This document shows, in pieces, positions 38,348 to 47,555 of a stretch of DNA of 64,000 nucleotides. Position numbers and translations under genes: made by a program. Source of the stretch: an uncultured Rhizobiaceae bacterium (GTDB lineage Bacteria; Pseudomonadota; Alphaproteobacteria; Rhizobiales; Rhizobiaceae); NCBI GenBank assembly GCA_958296345.1, contig CATQIJ010000013.1, positions 62,001 to 126,000 on the forward strand, written 5' to 3'. The notes under the pieces are model-generated. The model ran no database searches. It was not told the DNA's origin and was given only the letters and a program-made list of their open reading frames with translations. Positions within the stretch are counted from its first letter, which is position 1. The number at the start of each line of letters is the position of its first letter.

Positions 38348-38733
38348 ATGCATTCACCAAAAAATCTTCCTATTCTCATCTTTGCTTTCACATTAAGTAC
38401 AACGTTATTACAAACACATGTTGCTAATTCAGATGATAAAAATCGATATGCAGCGCTTGCTATCTCGGAAACAAATCGTGCTTATGGTTTTCTTTCAATA
38501 AATCCAGTGAAAGAAAAGCAGAGGTAGCTGCTTTGTTGCAATGTAGAAAAAATGCACCTGACTGCACTATCAAAGTATTGACAACGCAATGCCTTGCATT
38601 TGCAAGTGCCAAGGGCGGAGGATGGGGCTATGCTTTTAGTCGCAAACGCTCAATAGCTCAAGCTCGAGCCATGAATGAGTGTCAAAAGAATTCCAAAAAC
38701 TGTAAAGTCGAAGTTTCAGTCTGTAATCGGTGA
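38348..38733 (+). CDS. DUF4189 secreted protein, one frame break
   Basis: The ATG at 38348 has GGAGAG six bases upstream. A signal peptide (NLPILIFAFTLSTTLLQTHVANS) is followed by YAALAISETNRAYGFLSIN; a one-base shift near 38505 restores SERKAEVAALLQCRKNAPDCTIKVLTTQCLAFASAKGGGWGYAFSRKRSIAQARAMNECQKNSKNCKVEVSVCNR. Two A..C-x-dC repeats with paired cysteines and the GGGWGYAFS motif are typical of DUF4189, a small exported domain of unknown function. About 128 residues after correction. Confidence 0.82.
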
Positions 38734-38875
38734 ACTAATAAAAGATAAGTTCAGCTCAGTTGCTAGCATAGAAGCTAATTTGTTGATAGTTACTGTTATT
38801 ACGCACTCTGCAATTGGCTGTAGTGTTCAGCGTTCCTTAAATGACTCAATTGCAGTATCATGACTGGATAGATTA

Positions 38876-40042
38876 GTGGTATATGAAATCGATAGTTTTC
38901 TTGCGTTCACGATTGGTATTATCGTTTATTTCGCAGGTATGCATGTTAACCGCAGTATAGGCTTCTTGCGTGAGTACAATATTCCCGAAGCGGTTACTGG
39001 TGGCATCTTAGCATCACTTTTTGCTCTCGCAATATTCTTGGCCACAGGCGCAGAGCTTGAATATGATCTTGCAGTCAGGGACATTCTGCTTGTCTATTTC
39101 TTTACAGCAATTGGTATCAACGCGAAGATTTCAGACTTGATTTTAGGTGGAAAACCGCTCGTCATCCTGCTTTTGCTTACTCTTGGGTATATTGTCTTCC
39201 AAGATATTATTGGCATCTCAGTTGCAATGCTAATAGATCAACCAAAAGCTATTGGCATCTTGACGGGCTCTGCCTCCCTGATTGGGGGACATGGAACGTC
39301 AATTGCATGGGCTCCAGAGATTGCGGCAAACCATGGTGTGCCTAATGCATTGGAGATTGGGGTCGCCTCTGCAACGTTAGGGTTGGTTATAGCGAGTCTC
39401 TTAGGTGGCCCCATAGCGAAATATCTACTTTCTCGACATAAGTTGTCTGGCTCATTTGAAGACGCTGCCATTGTCGGAATTGCTCATAAGAATGAAGATA
39501 CAGAACAGATAAATCATGTGAGCCTAATGGCAGTATTTCTGTCATTGCACTTGGCAATCATATTAGGCTTCATTTTAAATAACATCATAACACAAACAGG
39601 TTTGAAACTTCCTTTGTTTGTATCCTGTTTGCTAGTGGCAATTGTTTTGTCCAATAGCCTGCCTATTTTAACTCCAAAGTTAAACTGGCCAGCGAGAACC
39701 AAAGCACTTGCTCTGGTCTCAGATTTCTCACTCAGCCTGTTTATCGCAATGTCCCTAATGGGTATGCAACTCTGGGCAATTGCAGATCTGGCTGGCCCTT
39801 TATTGATCTTGCTTGTCTTACAGTCACTGGCAGCTGTATTCTTTATCATCTTTGTTTTGTTCAGGCTTATGGGAAATGATTACCTAGCAGCTGTTTTGAG
39901 TGCTGGTTTTGCACTAGGAGCAACACCTACCGCGATAGCTAATATGACGGCAGTAACCAAATCTCATGGGCCAGCACCAACAGCGTTCATCATTTTACCA
40001 CTAGTTGGAGCGTTCTTTGTAGACATAACTAAGCATTTGTGA
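38876..40042 (+). CDS. gltS: Sodium/glutamate symporter
   Basis: A 388-residue membrane protein with about ten helices. It contains GltS family motifs: FAGMHVNRSIGFLREYNIPEAVTGGILASL, VYFFTAIGINAKISDLILGGKPL, LTGSASLIGGHGTSIAWAPEIAANHGVPNALEIGVASATLGLVIASLLGGPIAKYL and, in the second half, SAGFALGATPTAIANMTAVTKSHGPAPTAFIILPLVGAFFVDI. GltS imports glutamate with sodium. The start is a GTG with no good ribosome site, so a nearby alternative start cannot be excluded. It stands alone between DUF4189 and the convergent cysK. Confidence 0.93.
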   Translation: MVYEIDSFLAFTIGIIVYFAGMHVNRSIGFLREYNIPEAVTGGILASLFALAIFLATGAELEYDLAVRDILLVYFFTAIGINAKISDLILGGKPLVILLLLTLGYIVFQDIIGISVAMLIDQPKAIGILTGSASLIGGHGTSIAWAPEIAANHGVPNALEIGVASATLGLVIASLLGGPIAKYLLSRHKLSGSFEDAAIVGIAHKNEDTEQINHVSLMAVFLSLHLAIILGFILNNIITQTGLKLPLFVSCLLVAIVLSNSLPILTPKLNWPARTKALALVSDFSLSLFIAMSLMGMQLWAIADLAGPLLILLVLQSLAAVFFIIFVLFRLMGNDYLAAVLSAGFALGATPTAIANMTAVTKSHGPAPTAFIILPLVGAFFVDITKHL

Positions 40043-40167
40043 TTCAATTTTTCTTAGCGCTATAAACCTACCAAAAAATGCTCAGCTGGCACCGAAAAGT
40101 CCAAACTGAATATCGGGTGTGGGTCAGCACCCGTCATACAAACAATCACCAACACACCTCGACCCAC

Positions 40168-41220
40168 TCAAGCAGGATTAGGCCTGTGATATCCTGGTGT
40201 GGACATCATGATTTCTAACTCGGCTTCATTCATCTCTGCTTCGATTTCACCAAACATTGGTGTAGATAAGTAACGCTCTCCTGTGTCGGGTAGCATGACT
40301 AAAACCGTGGAGCCTTTCGGCGCTTGTTTACAGATTTCAAGGGCGGTTGCGAAAGTTGCTCCGCTAGATATACCGCAAAAGATGCCTTCTTGTGTGGCTA
40401 GATCTCTTGCGCACTTCATCGCGTCTGCGCCTGAGACTTGTCTTACTTCATGGATGAAGTCCATGGCTTGTGCGTCAGCTGTAATTTTTGGAATAAAGTC
40501 TGGGCCCCACCCTTGGATTGGGTGAGGACTAAACGATGGGTGACTGGTTGCAGCTGAACCATCATTATTACGATCTTGTACAACACCGCTTGATAGCATG
40601 GCGGCATCTGCTGGTTCGCTGACGATGACTTTTGTTTCTGGGCGTTGTTTTGCTAATACGCGACCAACACCGTTTAGTGTGCCGCCTGTTCCAAAACCTG
40701 TGACCCAGTAATCAAGCGCATCACCATCGAAATCTTTTAAAATTTCCTGTGCGGTTGTGCGCTCGTGCATATCTGGGTTTGCATCTGTCTCAAACTGACG
40801 AGTTAAAAACCAGCCATTTTCTTCAGCTAATTCTATCGCTTTTTTCACCATGCCTGTGCCTTTTTCTTTGGCAGGGGTAAGCACGACTTTTGCACCGAGA
40901 AAACGCATCAACTTTCGACGCTCAACAGAGAAGCTTTCTGCCATGCAAATCACAAGAGGATAGCCTTTTTGCGCGCAAACCATAGCAAGACCAATTCCAG
41001 TATTACCACTGGTTGCTTCTACGACTGTTTGACCTGGCTTTAATTCACCTGATTTTTCTGCAGTCTCAATTGCACTTAATGCCAAGCGATCTTTTACTGA
41101 ACCAAGTGGATTAAACGCCTCGATTTTTACAAAGAGATTAATACCTTCAGGTGCTAGTTTGTTGATGCGTACGACAGGAGTATTGCCAACGGTTTCTAAA
41201 ATGTTTTGGTACTTGGACAT
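40168..41220 (-). CDS. cysK: Cysteine synthase A (O-acetylserine sulfhydrylase)
   Basis: This 350-residue PLP enzyme makes cysteine from O-acetylserine and sulfide. The PLP lysine is in NPLGSVKDRLALS (about residue 42). Substrate and PLP-phosphate loops are EATSGNTGIGLAMVCAQKGY and GFGTGGTLNGVGRVL. The C-terminal GISSGATFATALEI and VLPDTGERYLSTPMF complete the fold. AAAGGA lies upstream of the ATG. It is convergent with gltS and upstream of nothing on its own strand within 40 bases except the M3 peptidase gene. Confidence 0.95.
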   Translation of the reverse strand: MSKYQNILETVGNTPVVRINKLAPEGINLFVKIEAFNPLGSVKDRLALSAIETAEKSGELKPGQTVVEATSGNTGIGLAMVCAQKGYPLVICMAESFSVERRKLMRFLGAKVVLTPAKEKGTGMVKKAIELAEENGWFLTRQFETDANPDMHERTTAQEILKDFDGDALDYWVTGFGTGGTLNGVGRVLAKQRPETKVIVSEPADAAMLSSGVVQDRNNDGSAATSHPSFSPHPIQGWGPDFIPKITADAQAMDFIHEVRQVSGADAMKCARDLATQEGIFCGISSGATFATALEICKQAPKGSTVLVMLPDTGERYLSTPMFGEIEAEMNEAELEIMMSTPGYHRPNPA

Positions 41221-41262
41221 GGGTTTATCCTTTAAAAATATCTGTTCTGAAAAATGATTATA

Positions 41263-43314
41263 TCACGCTACGTTTTTTAATCCACGGCCTTCTAGTAAGG
41301 CATCAATTTCGGGCATCTTCCCACGGAACTCAACATAGAGCTCTGCTGGATCACGACTTCCACCTGCGGAATAGATATTTGTTAGAAGACGCTCAGCGGT
41401 TTCTCTATCAAAGGCATCGCCTGTTTCTTTAAAGGCTTCAAAAGCATCTGCGTCCATCACCTCCGACCACATATAAGAATAGTAACCAGCAGAATACCCA
41501 TCACCCGAGAACACATGTGCAAAGTGTGGAGTACGGTGGCGCATATTGATTTCTTCCGGCATTCCAATTTTTTCCAGGATGTCTTTTTCAACTTGTCCAA
41601 TATCCTGTGCATCTTTTGCAGGCATAGTATGAAGCTCTAAATCAACCAACGCTGATGATGCATACTCAACGGTCGCGAAGCCTTGATTAAAAGCACTTGC
41701 TGCTTTTAACTTTTCAATGAGTTCATCTGGCATCACTTCGCCTGTTTTGTAATGAACTGCATATTTTGAGAGTATTTCTTTTTCTTCCAACCAATGCTCG
41801 TAAAGCTGGCTTGGTAATTCAACAAAGTCGCGCGCCACTGATGTTCCTGATATGCTTGGGTAGGTGACGTTTGACAACATGCCATGAAGAGCGTGACCAA
41901 ACTCATGAAAGAGTGTGTGGGCATCATCGAAGGTTAGTAAGCTTGCCTCACCTTGAGGTGCTTTTGCAAAGTTCATAACGTTTACAATGATAGGTGTGAT
42001 TTCGCCTTTGAGTTTTTCTTGAGAACGAAACCCGCTCATCCAAGCGCCGGAGCGTTTTGAGGTGCGAGCAAAATAATCGCCAATAAATATTGCTACATGA
42101 TCGCCTTCGCTGTTTTTAACTTCAAAGGTACGAACATCCTCATGGTACGTTGGAATGTCATATCGCTCTTCGAAGGTTAAGCCAAACAGTCGATTGGCTG
42201 TGTCAAATGCAGCTTCAATAATTTTATCCAATTGCAGATAGGGTTTAATTTCAGATTCATCTAAGTCATGCTCCGTACTTCGAACTTTTTCTGAATAATA
42301 TCGCCAATCCCATGGGGATATTTTAAAGTTATCGCCTTGCGAGTTTGCAAGCTCTTGCAGCTTTTTAGCCTCCATGCCTGCACGCTTTTTTGCTGGTTTC
42401 CATACTTTCATTAACAGATCTCGCACGGCATCTGGTGTCTTTGCCATTTGATCGTCTAACTTGAAATCCGCAAAGGTTTTAAAACCTAGCAGATTAGCGC
42501 GCTCTTCTCGAAGTTTTAGAGTTTTGGCGATGATTTCGCGATTATCTGTATCTCCCTCATTTTCACCTCTTGCAATCCATGCATTATAGGCTCTTTCACG
42601 CAAATCACGACGTGATGAAAATTGTAAGAAAGGCTCAATCAAAGAACGAGAAAGCGTGATGACATATTTACCTTCGTGCCCACGTTCTTTTGCAGCAGCT
42701 GCTGCGGCTGAAATTAGAAAATCTGGCAGGCCTGCAAGATCATCGCCTTTTTCCAATACTAACTCATAGGCGCTTTCATCTGCCAATATGTTTTGCGAAA
42801 ACTGCGTACCAAGCGTTGCAAGTTCACTTGATACTTCCGCCATACGCTCACGTTGTCCTCCTTCAAGCTTTGCACCTGAGCGAACAAAGTTCGAGTGATA
42901 ACGCTCAAGCACTCGCTTTGCTTCAGCATTTAAATCAAGTTCATCACGGCTAAGATAAAGCACTTCAACGCGCGCAAATAGTTTTGCATTTAACATAATC
43001 TTGGAATGATGCGCTGAGAGCATTGGCGCTAATTCACGTTGGATAGTTTGCATCTCATCATTGGTATGTGAGCCAGACAGATTGAAGAAAACACCAGACA
43101 CTTTTGATAAAACTTCACCAGCACTTTCCATTGCTGCTATGGTATTGACGAAAGTTGGTTCAATAGAGTTATTAGCTATCCGCTTAATTTCGTCATCGCT
43201 TTCATCTAAGGCAACTTTAAACGCCTCTCGATAATGCTCATTGGTAATTAGATCAAATGGCGGCACTTCGAAGGGCGTATTCCATTCAGCTAGTAGTGGA
43301 TTTTGCTTGGTCAT
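41263..43314 (-). CDS. M3-family metallopeptidase (Dcp/oligopeptidase A type)
   Basis: This cytoplasmic zinc oligopeptidase of about 683 residues has the HExxH motif TLFHEFGHALHGMLS (about residue 467) with a downstream glutamate in FVELPSQLYEHWLEE, and the family segment FSGDGYSAGYYSYMWSEVMDADAFEAFKETG. I prefer the ATG at 43314 over the upstream TTG in the track, because GAGAG precedes it and the protein then begins MTKQNPLLAEWNTPFEVPPFD, the family N-terminus. It degrades short peptides, releasing dipeptides (Dcp) or internal products. It is co-directional with cysK, 42 bases apart. Confidence 0.93.
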   Translation of the reverse strand: MTKQNPLLAEWNTPFEVPPFDLITNEHYREAFKVALDESDDEIKRIANNSIEPTFVNTIAAMESAGEVLSKVSGVFFNLSGSHTNDEMQTIQRELAPMLSAHHSKIMLNAKLFARVEVLYLSRDELDLNAEAKRVLERYHSNFVRSGAKLEGGQRERMAEVSSELATLGTQFSQNILADESAYELVLEKGDDLAGLPDFLISAAAAAAKERGHEGKYVITLSRSLIEPFLQFSSRRDLRERAYNAWIARGENEGDTDNREIIAKTLKLREERANLLGFKTFADFKLDDQMAKTPDAVRDLLMKVWKPAKKRAGMEAKKLQELANSQGDNFKISPWDWRYYSEKVRSTEHDLDESEIKPYLQLDKIIEAAFDTANRLFGLTFEERYDIPTYHEDVRTFEVKNSEGDHVAIFIGDYFARTSKRSGAWMSGFRSQEKLKGEITPIIVNVMNFAKAPQGEASLLTFDDAHTLFHEFGHALHGMLSNVTYPSISGTSVARDFVELPSQLYEHWLEEKEILSKYAVHYKTGEVMPDELIEKLKAASAFNQGFATVEYASSALVDLELHTMPAKDAQDIGQVEKDILEKIGMPEEINMRHRTPHFAHVFSGDGYSAGYYSYMWSEVMDADAFEAFKETGDAFDRETAERLLTNIYSAGGSRDPAELYVEFRGKMPEIDALLEGRGLKNVA

Positions 43315-43386
43315 ATAACTCTCATTCTTTGTCAAATCTTCTCATCATATGTGGTACTTTAAATAGAAATAAAAAGAGGGAAATTT

Positions 43387-44136
43387 CTACTTTCTCAGTG
43401 CGGGTAGACCAACGCCTGTTGCTTCGAAACCACCGTCTACCGCAAGTGTCTGACCCGTAATAAAACTTGCTTGTTCAGAGCAAAGAAAGAAAATTGCATT
43501 AGCAATTTCATCTTCATTACCGTAGCGGTTTAACGGAATAGCATCATGGTAGGCATCAATAATTTCTTGTGAGTGGACTACCATGGCTAGCTTGGTTCGA
43601 ACTGGCCCTGGACACACCGTATTTACTCGTATTCCAAACTCACCAAGTTCAACGGCCTGCTGCAAGCTTAGTTGTATTACCGCTGCTTTGGATGTGCCAT
43701 AAGCTGTACGAAGTGTAGAAGCGCGCAACCCAGAAATTGATGCAATATTGACGATTGCACCACCTTTTATTTTCAAAAGACGCGTTGCTTCTTTGGTGAC
43801 CAAAAACGTACCATCTAAGTTTGTTTCCATCACAGCACGCCAGCGCTCAAATGTTGTATCTTCTATCGGACCAAAATCTGCGACGCCTGCATTATTTACC
43901 ACCGCATCTAATTGCCCAAAGTTTTCGCCCACCTCCGTCATGAAGGTTTTCACATCCCCTTCTTTGGAAATATCTGCGGTAATTGCAAAAGCGTTCACCA
44001 ACTGTTTTGAGACTTTGCGAAGCTCTTCGCCGTCCCAATCAATCATGACTACTTTCCAACCTTCTTCTAGAAAACGGTTTGTGGTTGCAAGACCAATGCC
44101 GCGCGCAGCTCCCGTTACCAATGCAAGTTTACTCAC
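43387..44136 (-). CDS. SDR-family oxidoreductase
   Basis: A 249-residue short-chain dehydrogenase/reductase. NAD(P) binding: LVTGAARGIGLATT; adenine pocket DISKEGD; NNAG at the fourth strand; catalytic Ser in VNIASISG and Tyr-Lys in AYGTSKAAVIQLS; C-terminal ITGQTLAVDGGFEATGVGLPALRK. An acidic residue after beta-2 (MIDWDGEE) suggests NAD preference. The substrate is unknown. The start overlaps the methyltransferase stop by four bases, so the two are coupled. Confidence 0.93.
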   Translation of the reverse strand: MSKLALVTGAARGIGLATTNRFLEEGWKVVMIDWDGEELRKVSKQLVNAFAITADISKEGDVKTFMTEVGENFGQLDAVVNNAGVADFGPIEDTTFERWRAVMETNLDGTFLVTKEATRLLKIKGGAIVNIASISGLRASTLRTAYGTSKAAVIQLSLQQAVELGEFGIRVNTVCPGPVRTKLAMVVHSQEIIDAYHDAIPLNRYGNEDEIANAIFFLCSEQASFITGQTLAVDGGFEATGVGLPALRK

Positions 44137-44789
44137 TTAAGACACTCCCATAAAATATAATAACCCTGTGGCTCATTATCCGTTTTAAAGAACGTATCTA
44201 ATTCTTTTGAATATGTCTTCATAACGCCAGCTTGCTCTAGGCTTTTAATTTGCACTTCAAAGCCCTCACTTTTCCAAATATCTTTATGAACTGTTGTCGC
44301 AAAAAAACTACCTGGCTTCAATATACGAAAAAGCTCTGGTAGACAGCCTGCCCCAACATGAGCATGAGTGAAAAGTCCCGTACAAATGATTGCGCCATAC
44401 GTGTCAGAATTAAGGTCCAAGGGCAGATTTAAATCAGCCTGTATGCAAGACTTATAAACTGGCTTGCTATCATGCTCCCTTGCTTTTGCAACATCTAGCA
44501 TAGCAGATGAAAAATCTAACGCATCGATGCTTTTAAACCCAAGTTCAGCAAGATATTGACCCGCAAGGCCTGTAGCAGCACCAACATCCAATATGTGAAG
44601 CTCTTTATTTGGAACAATGCCTGAAAGTAAATCAGCCGTCTTTTTTGGGGTTAAATATGCCAATCCATCAAGCATTGTTGCATCATAAGTTTGCGCCCAA
44701 TCTTTATATAAACCTTTGGTTTCATCGTCATTTGAAAGAGCATAGGCCCGCGCTAATAGTTGTTCACTCGAATTTGATGTTTTAGTCAT
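44133..44789 (-). CDS. Class I SAM-dependent methyltransferase
   Basis: About 218 residues with the AdoMet-binding motif ILDVGAATGLAGQYLAELGFKSIDALDFSSAMLDVAKAR. The start at 44789 (MTKTSNSSEQ) has GGGTGGA upstream; the longer start adds residues without support. The N-terminal DETKGLYKDWAQTYDATMLDGLAYLTPKKTADLLSG is typical of small-molecule methyltransferases. The following SDR gene overlaps, suggesting one short two-step pathway. The substrate is unknown. Confidence 0.88.
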   Translation of the reverse strand: MTKTSNSSEQLLARAYALSNDDETKGLYKDWAQTYDATMLDGLAYLTPKKTADLLSGIVPNKELHILDVGAATGLAGQYLAELGFKSIDALDFSSAMLDVAKAREHDSKPVYKSCIQADLNLPLDLNSDTYGAIICTGLFTHAHVGAGCLPELFRILKPGSFFATTVHKDIWKSEGFEVQIKSLEQAGVMKTYSKELDTFFKTDNEPQGYYILWECLK

Positions 44790-45034
44790 AAGGCATCCAC
44801 CCATTACTATTGCCGCAAACAATATTCAGCGCAATCATAACTCATGTCTTATGGAGATTTTTATGATAGCGAAGTATTTTAGGGTCAAGATCGTCTAGAA
44901 TACCTTTATCAAATGATCGCTTCTGGGCGGTCTGCATTTTCATCTGATGTGTAAAACTAACCTCGCTTTAGTAAAACTGGACAATGTGTAGAGAGTGTAT
45001 TAAACAGGAAATTATTCCTTTTTGAGGCACCCTG

Positions 45035-45706
45035 ATGGATATGCTAACCCACAAACAAATATGGGCTGCGATTGATGAACTTGCTAGCCGTTCGAGCATG
45101 TCTGCCTCTGGGTTAGCTAGGAATTCAGGCTTAGATCCTACAAGTTTCAACCCTTCAAAACGTTTCACGAATGAAGGACGCGAGCGTTGGCCCTCGACCG
45201 AATCTATTGCAAAAATTTTGAAGACAACTGGAACGTCTATTTCTGATTTCATGGATTTTGTTGAACTTAAAACTAAGAAAACCCATTACCCATCTGGCAT
45301 GTACCAACAAACTGCATCACAAGATTTTGTACCTTTAATTGGTTTTGCACAAGCAGGTGTAGGTGGATTTTTTGATGATGGTGGGTTTCCTGTTGGGCAA
45401 GGTTGGGAAGAAATTGCACCACCTACTGGAGCAAATGAAAGCGCCTATGCTTTAAAAGTTTCTGGCGATAGCATGATGCCGCTTTACCGCGAGGGTGATA
45501 TCATCATTGTCGACCCTACTGCACAGGTTAGAAAAGGCGACCGAGTAGTTGCCAAAACCTACGAAGGTGAAGTGCTTGCAAAAACTCTGGAACGCAAAAC
45601 TTCCAGCATTATAGAATTGATTTCGATTAATCCTGATCACGATACTTTAAAATTTGCTCCAAATGAACTTGAGTGGATTGCTCGTATCGTTTGGGCTAGC
45701 CAATAA
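45035..45706 (+). CDS. HTH / S24 (LexA-like) transcriptional regulator
   Basis: This 223-residue protein has an N-terminal helix-turn-helix (HKQIWAAIDELASRSSMSASGLARNSGLDPTSFNPSKRF) and a C-terminal S24 peptidase-like domain: catalytic serine in KVSGDSMMPLYREGDIIIVDP and the lysine region in RVVAKTYEGEVLAKTLER. The family includes phage repressors and chromosomal regulators, which may self-cleave with RecA. A GAGG lies seven bases before the ATG. There is no phage gene nearby, and similar single genes are common in rhizobial chromosomes, so a housekeeping regulator is likely. Confidence 0.9.
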   Translation: MDMLTHKQIWAAIDELASRSSMSASGLARNSGLDPTSFNPSKRFTNEGRERWPSTESIAKILKTTGTSISDFMDFVELKTKKTHYPSGMYQQTASQDFVPLIGFAQAGVGGFFDDGGFPVGQGWEEIAPPTGANESAYALKVSGDSMMPLYREGDIIIVDPTAQVRKGDRVVAKTYEGEVLAKTLERKTSSIIELISINPDHDTLKFAPNELEWIARIVWASQ

Positions 45707-45842
45707 AGTCTTTTTTTGCTTTTTCTGCTTATCTAAATTTAATCGTAGATGCGAAAGTAAATGGCGTTTAAGTCAATTTCAGCAACCTATTTCATGTGTG
45801 ATATTCATGCATAAATATGGCGTGTTAAATTGGATTCGTATC

Positions 45843-46946
45843 ATGACAAATATTCCAGCGACTATGAAAGCAATTGTCCTTGAGGGTCATGGCGGCATGG
45901 AGGTGCTTGTATACCATGATAATTGGCCAACACCGAAGATTGAAAGTCCAGATGAAATTCTGATTAAAGTACATGCCTGCGGCATGAACAATACTGACGT
46001 AAACACCCGCAGTGGTTGGTACTCGAAAGCGGTATCGGAGGCCACTACAGGCGGCGCATATGATACGGTTGACGCTGACGACCCAAGCTGGGGTGATGCG
46101 CCAATTACTTTTCCGCGTATCCAAGGCGCAGATATTGTTGGGACTGTTGTTGCCGTTGGCAGTAATGGTGATCAAGATTTAATTGGTAAACGCGTTATGG
46201 CAGACTGCTGGTTACGGGATTGGGACAATCCTCAAGATAAAAATTCAACTGGTTATTTTGGATCAGAATGTGACGGTGGTTATGCACAATACACCAAAGC
46301 GCATTATAAAAATGTGCAAGCTGTTAATTCAGAACTTAGCGACGCTGAACTTGCAACGTTTTCTTGTTCTTATACGACGGCAGAAAGCCTTCTTAACCGA
46401 GTTGACTGTAAAGAAGGCGATAGCGTTTTAATTACTGGCGCTTCAGGCGGGGTGGGCTCTGCTCTCATACAGCTTGCAAAACGCCGTGGCGCAAAAACCA
46501 TTGCCATGGCAAGTGAAGCCAAACACAAGGATGTTGCCAAGTTTAATCCCACCGCAATCCTGCCGCGTGCGCCAAAGAATTTAAGCAAAGCCTTACAAGA
46601 AGCAATTGGCCAGGACAGCGTTAGCATTGTTGCAGATATTGCGGGTGGCGAATATTTCCCAACGTTGATTGAAGCACTTGAGAGAGGTGGTAGATACGGG
46701 ACATCAGGCGCGATTGCTGGCCCAATTGTGGACCTTGATTTACGTACGCTTTATTTAAAGGACCTGACGTTTCATGGATGCACAATCACCTCAACGAACG
46801 TCTTTCCTGATTTGGTTGGATATATTGAGCGCGGGGAAATTAAACCTGCTCTCGCAGCCACTTTCCCGTTGAAAGACTTCCATGCTGGGCAACAAGCCTT
46901 CATTGACAAAAAGCATACAGGAAACATTGTTGTCACCCTTGACTAG
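45843..46946 (+). CDS. Alcohol dehydrogenase-family (MDR) oxidoreductase
   Basis: This medium-chain dehydrogenase/reductase has about 367 residues. I choose the ATG at 45843 (MTNIPATMKAIVLEGHGG), since the longer ORF-track start adds 63 non-family residues. The GroES-like half includes HACGMNNTDVNTRSGWY and FPRIQGADIVGTVVAVGSNG; the Rossmann half has VLITGASGGVGSALIQLAKRRGA. Zinc ligands are unclear, so it may be quinone-reductase-like. The gene precedes the DddQ-like cupin by 14 bases and the enolase-family gene, suggesting a common operon. Confidence 0.85.
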   Translation: MTNIPATMKAIVLEGHGGMEVLVYHDNWPTPKIESPDEILIKVHACGMNNTDVNTRSGWYSKAVSEATTGGAYDTVDADDPSWGDAPITFPRIQGADIVGTVVAVGSNGDQDLIGKRVMADCWLRDWDNPQDKNSTGYFGSECDGGYAQYTKAHYKNVQAVNSELSDAELATFSCSYTTAESLLNRVDCKEGDSVLITGASGGVGSALIQLAKRRGAKTIAMASEAKHKDVAKFNPTAILPRAPKNLSKALQEAIGQDSVSIVADIAGGEYFPTLIEALERGGRYGTSGAIAGPIVDLDLRTLYLKDLTFHGCTITSTNVFPDLVGYIERGEIKPALAATFPLKDFHAGQQAFIDKKHTGNIVVTLD

Positions 46947-46960
46947 ATTTGGAGTTCATC

Positions 46961-47555
46961 ATGAAGCCATTATTTGAAGAAGCCCTTACCCAAGTAAAAT
47001 TACTCCATTAAACAAATGAGAAAATTAAAAGCTTTGACGATTTTCCAACACAGTTCGATTGGGTTAACCTCCCCCATTTTGAGATACCAGCAGCCGAATT
47101 CATGCGAGATGATAATTCCCTGTTGACGGATAACTACTCAAAGTTACGCGATGCTTTTATTGCGCCATGGCAACATGCAAACTGGCGTGAGACTTATCAA
47201 GGTACAGACATCGGTGAAGACTTCATGTCACGATTTGCTTGCTATGAATTATTTGGCCACGATGGACATTTTCAAACAGATAAGATGCGTGGGTTTCTAG
47301 TTTATTCAGATGCTGATCTTTATTACCCTTGGCATCATCACCCTGCAGAAGAACTTTATTTCATAATTGCGGGTGAAGCCACTTTTGCAACGGAGGGTAA
47401 TGAACCTAAATTACTAAAAGCTGGAGACACAGTTTTCCATGAAAAAAAACCAACCCCATAATATGCAAACTCATGGAGGCGGCGTTCTAGCTTATGTTAT
47501 TTGGCGCAACGGGTTTGATGTTGCCCCTGTTTTAACAGACCGATTGAACAGATGA
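46961..47555 (+). CDS. DMSP-lyase-family (DddQ-like) cupin, in-frame stop and one frame break
   Basis: The corrected protein has about 197 residues, the size of DddQ. The in-frame TAA at 47009 lies in KLLH-stop-TNEKIKSFDDF, where one C-to-T change from CAA would explain it, and one A too many in an A8 run near 47445 shifts the end to [35 protein letters not shown]. The cupin motifs are YYPWHHHPAEELYFIIAGEATF (metal ligands His-His-Glu and Tyr) and the second His in HNMQTH. These fit the DMSP lyase cupin family, which releases acrylate and dimethyl sulfide, although family members of other activity exist. The end overlaps the next gene (ATGA). Confidence 0.72.
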
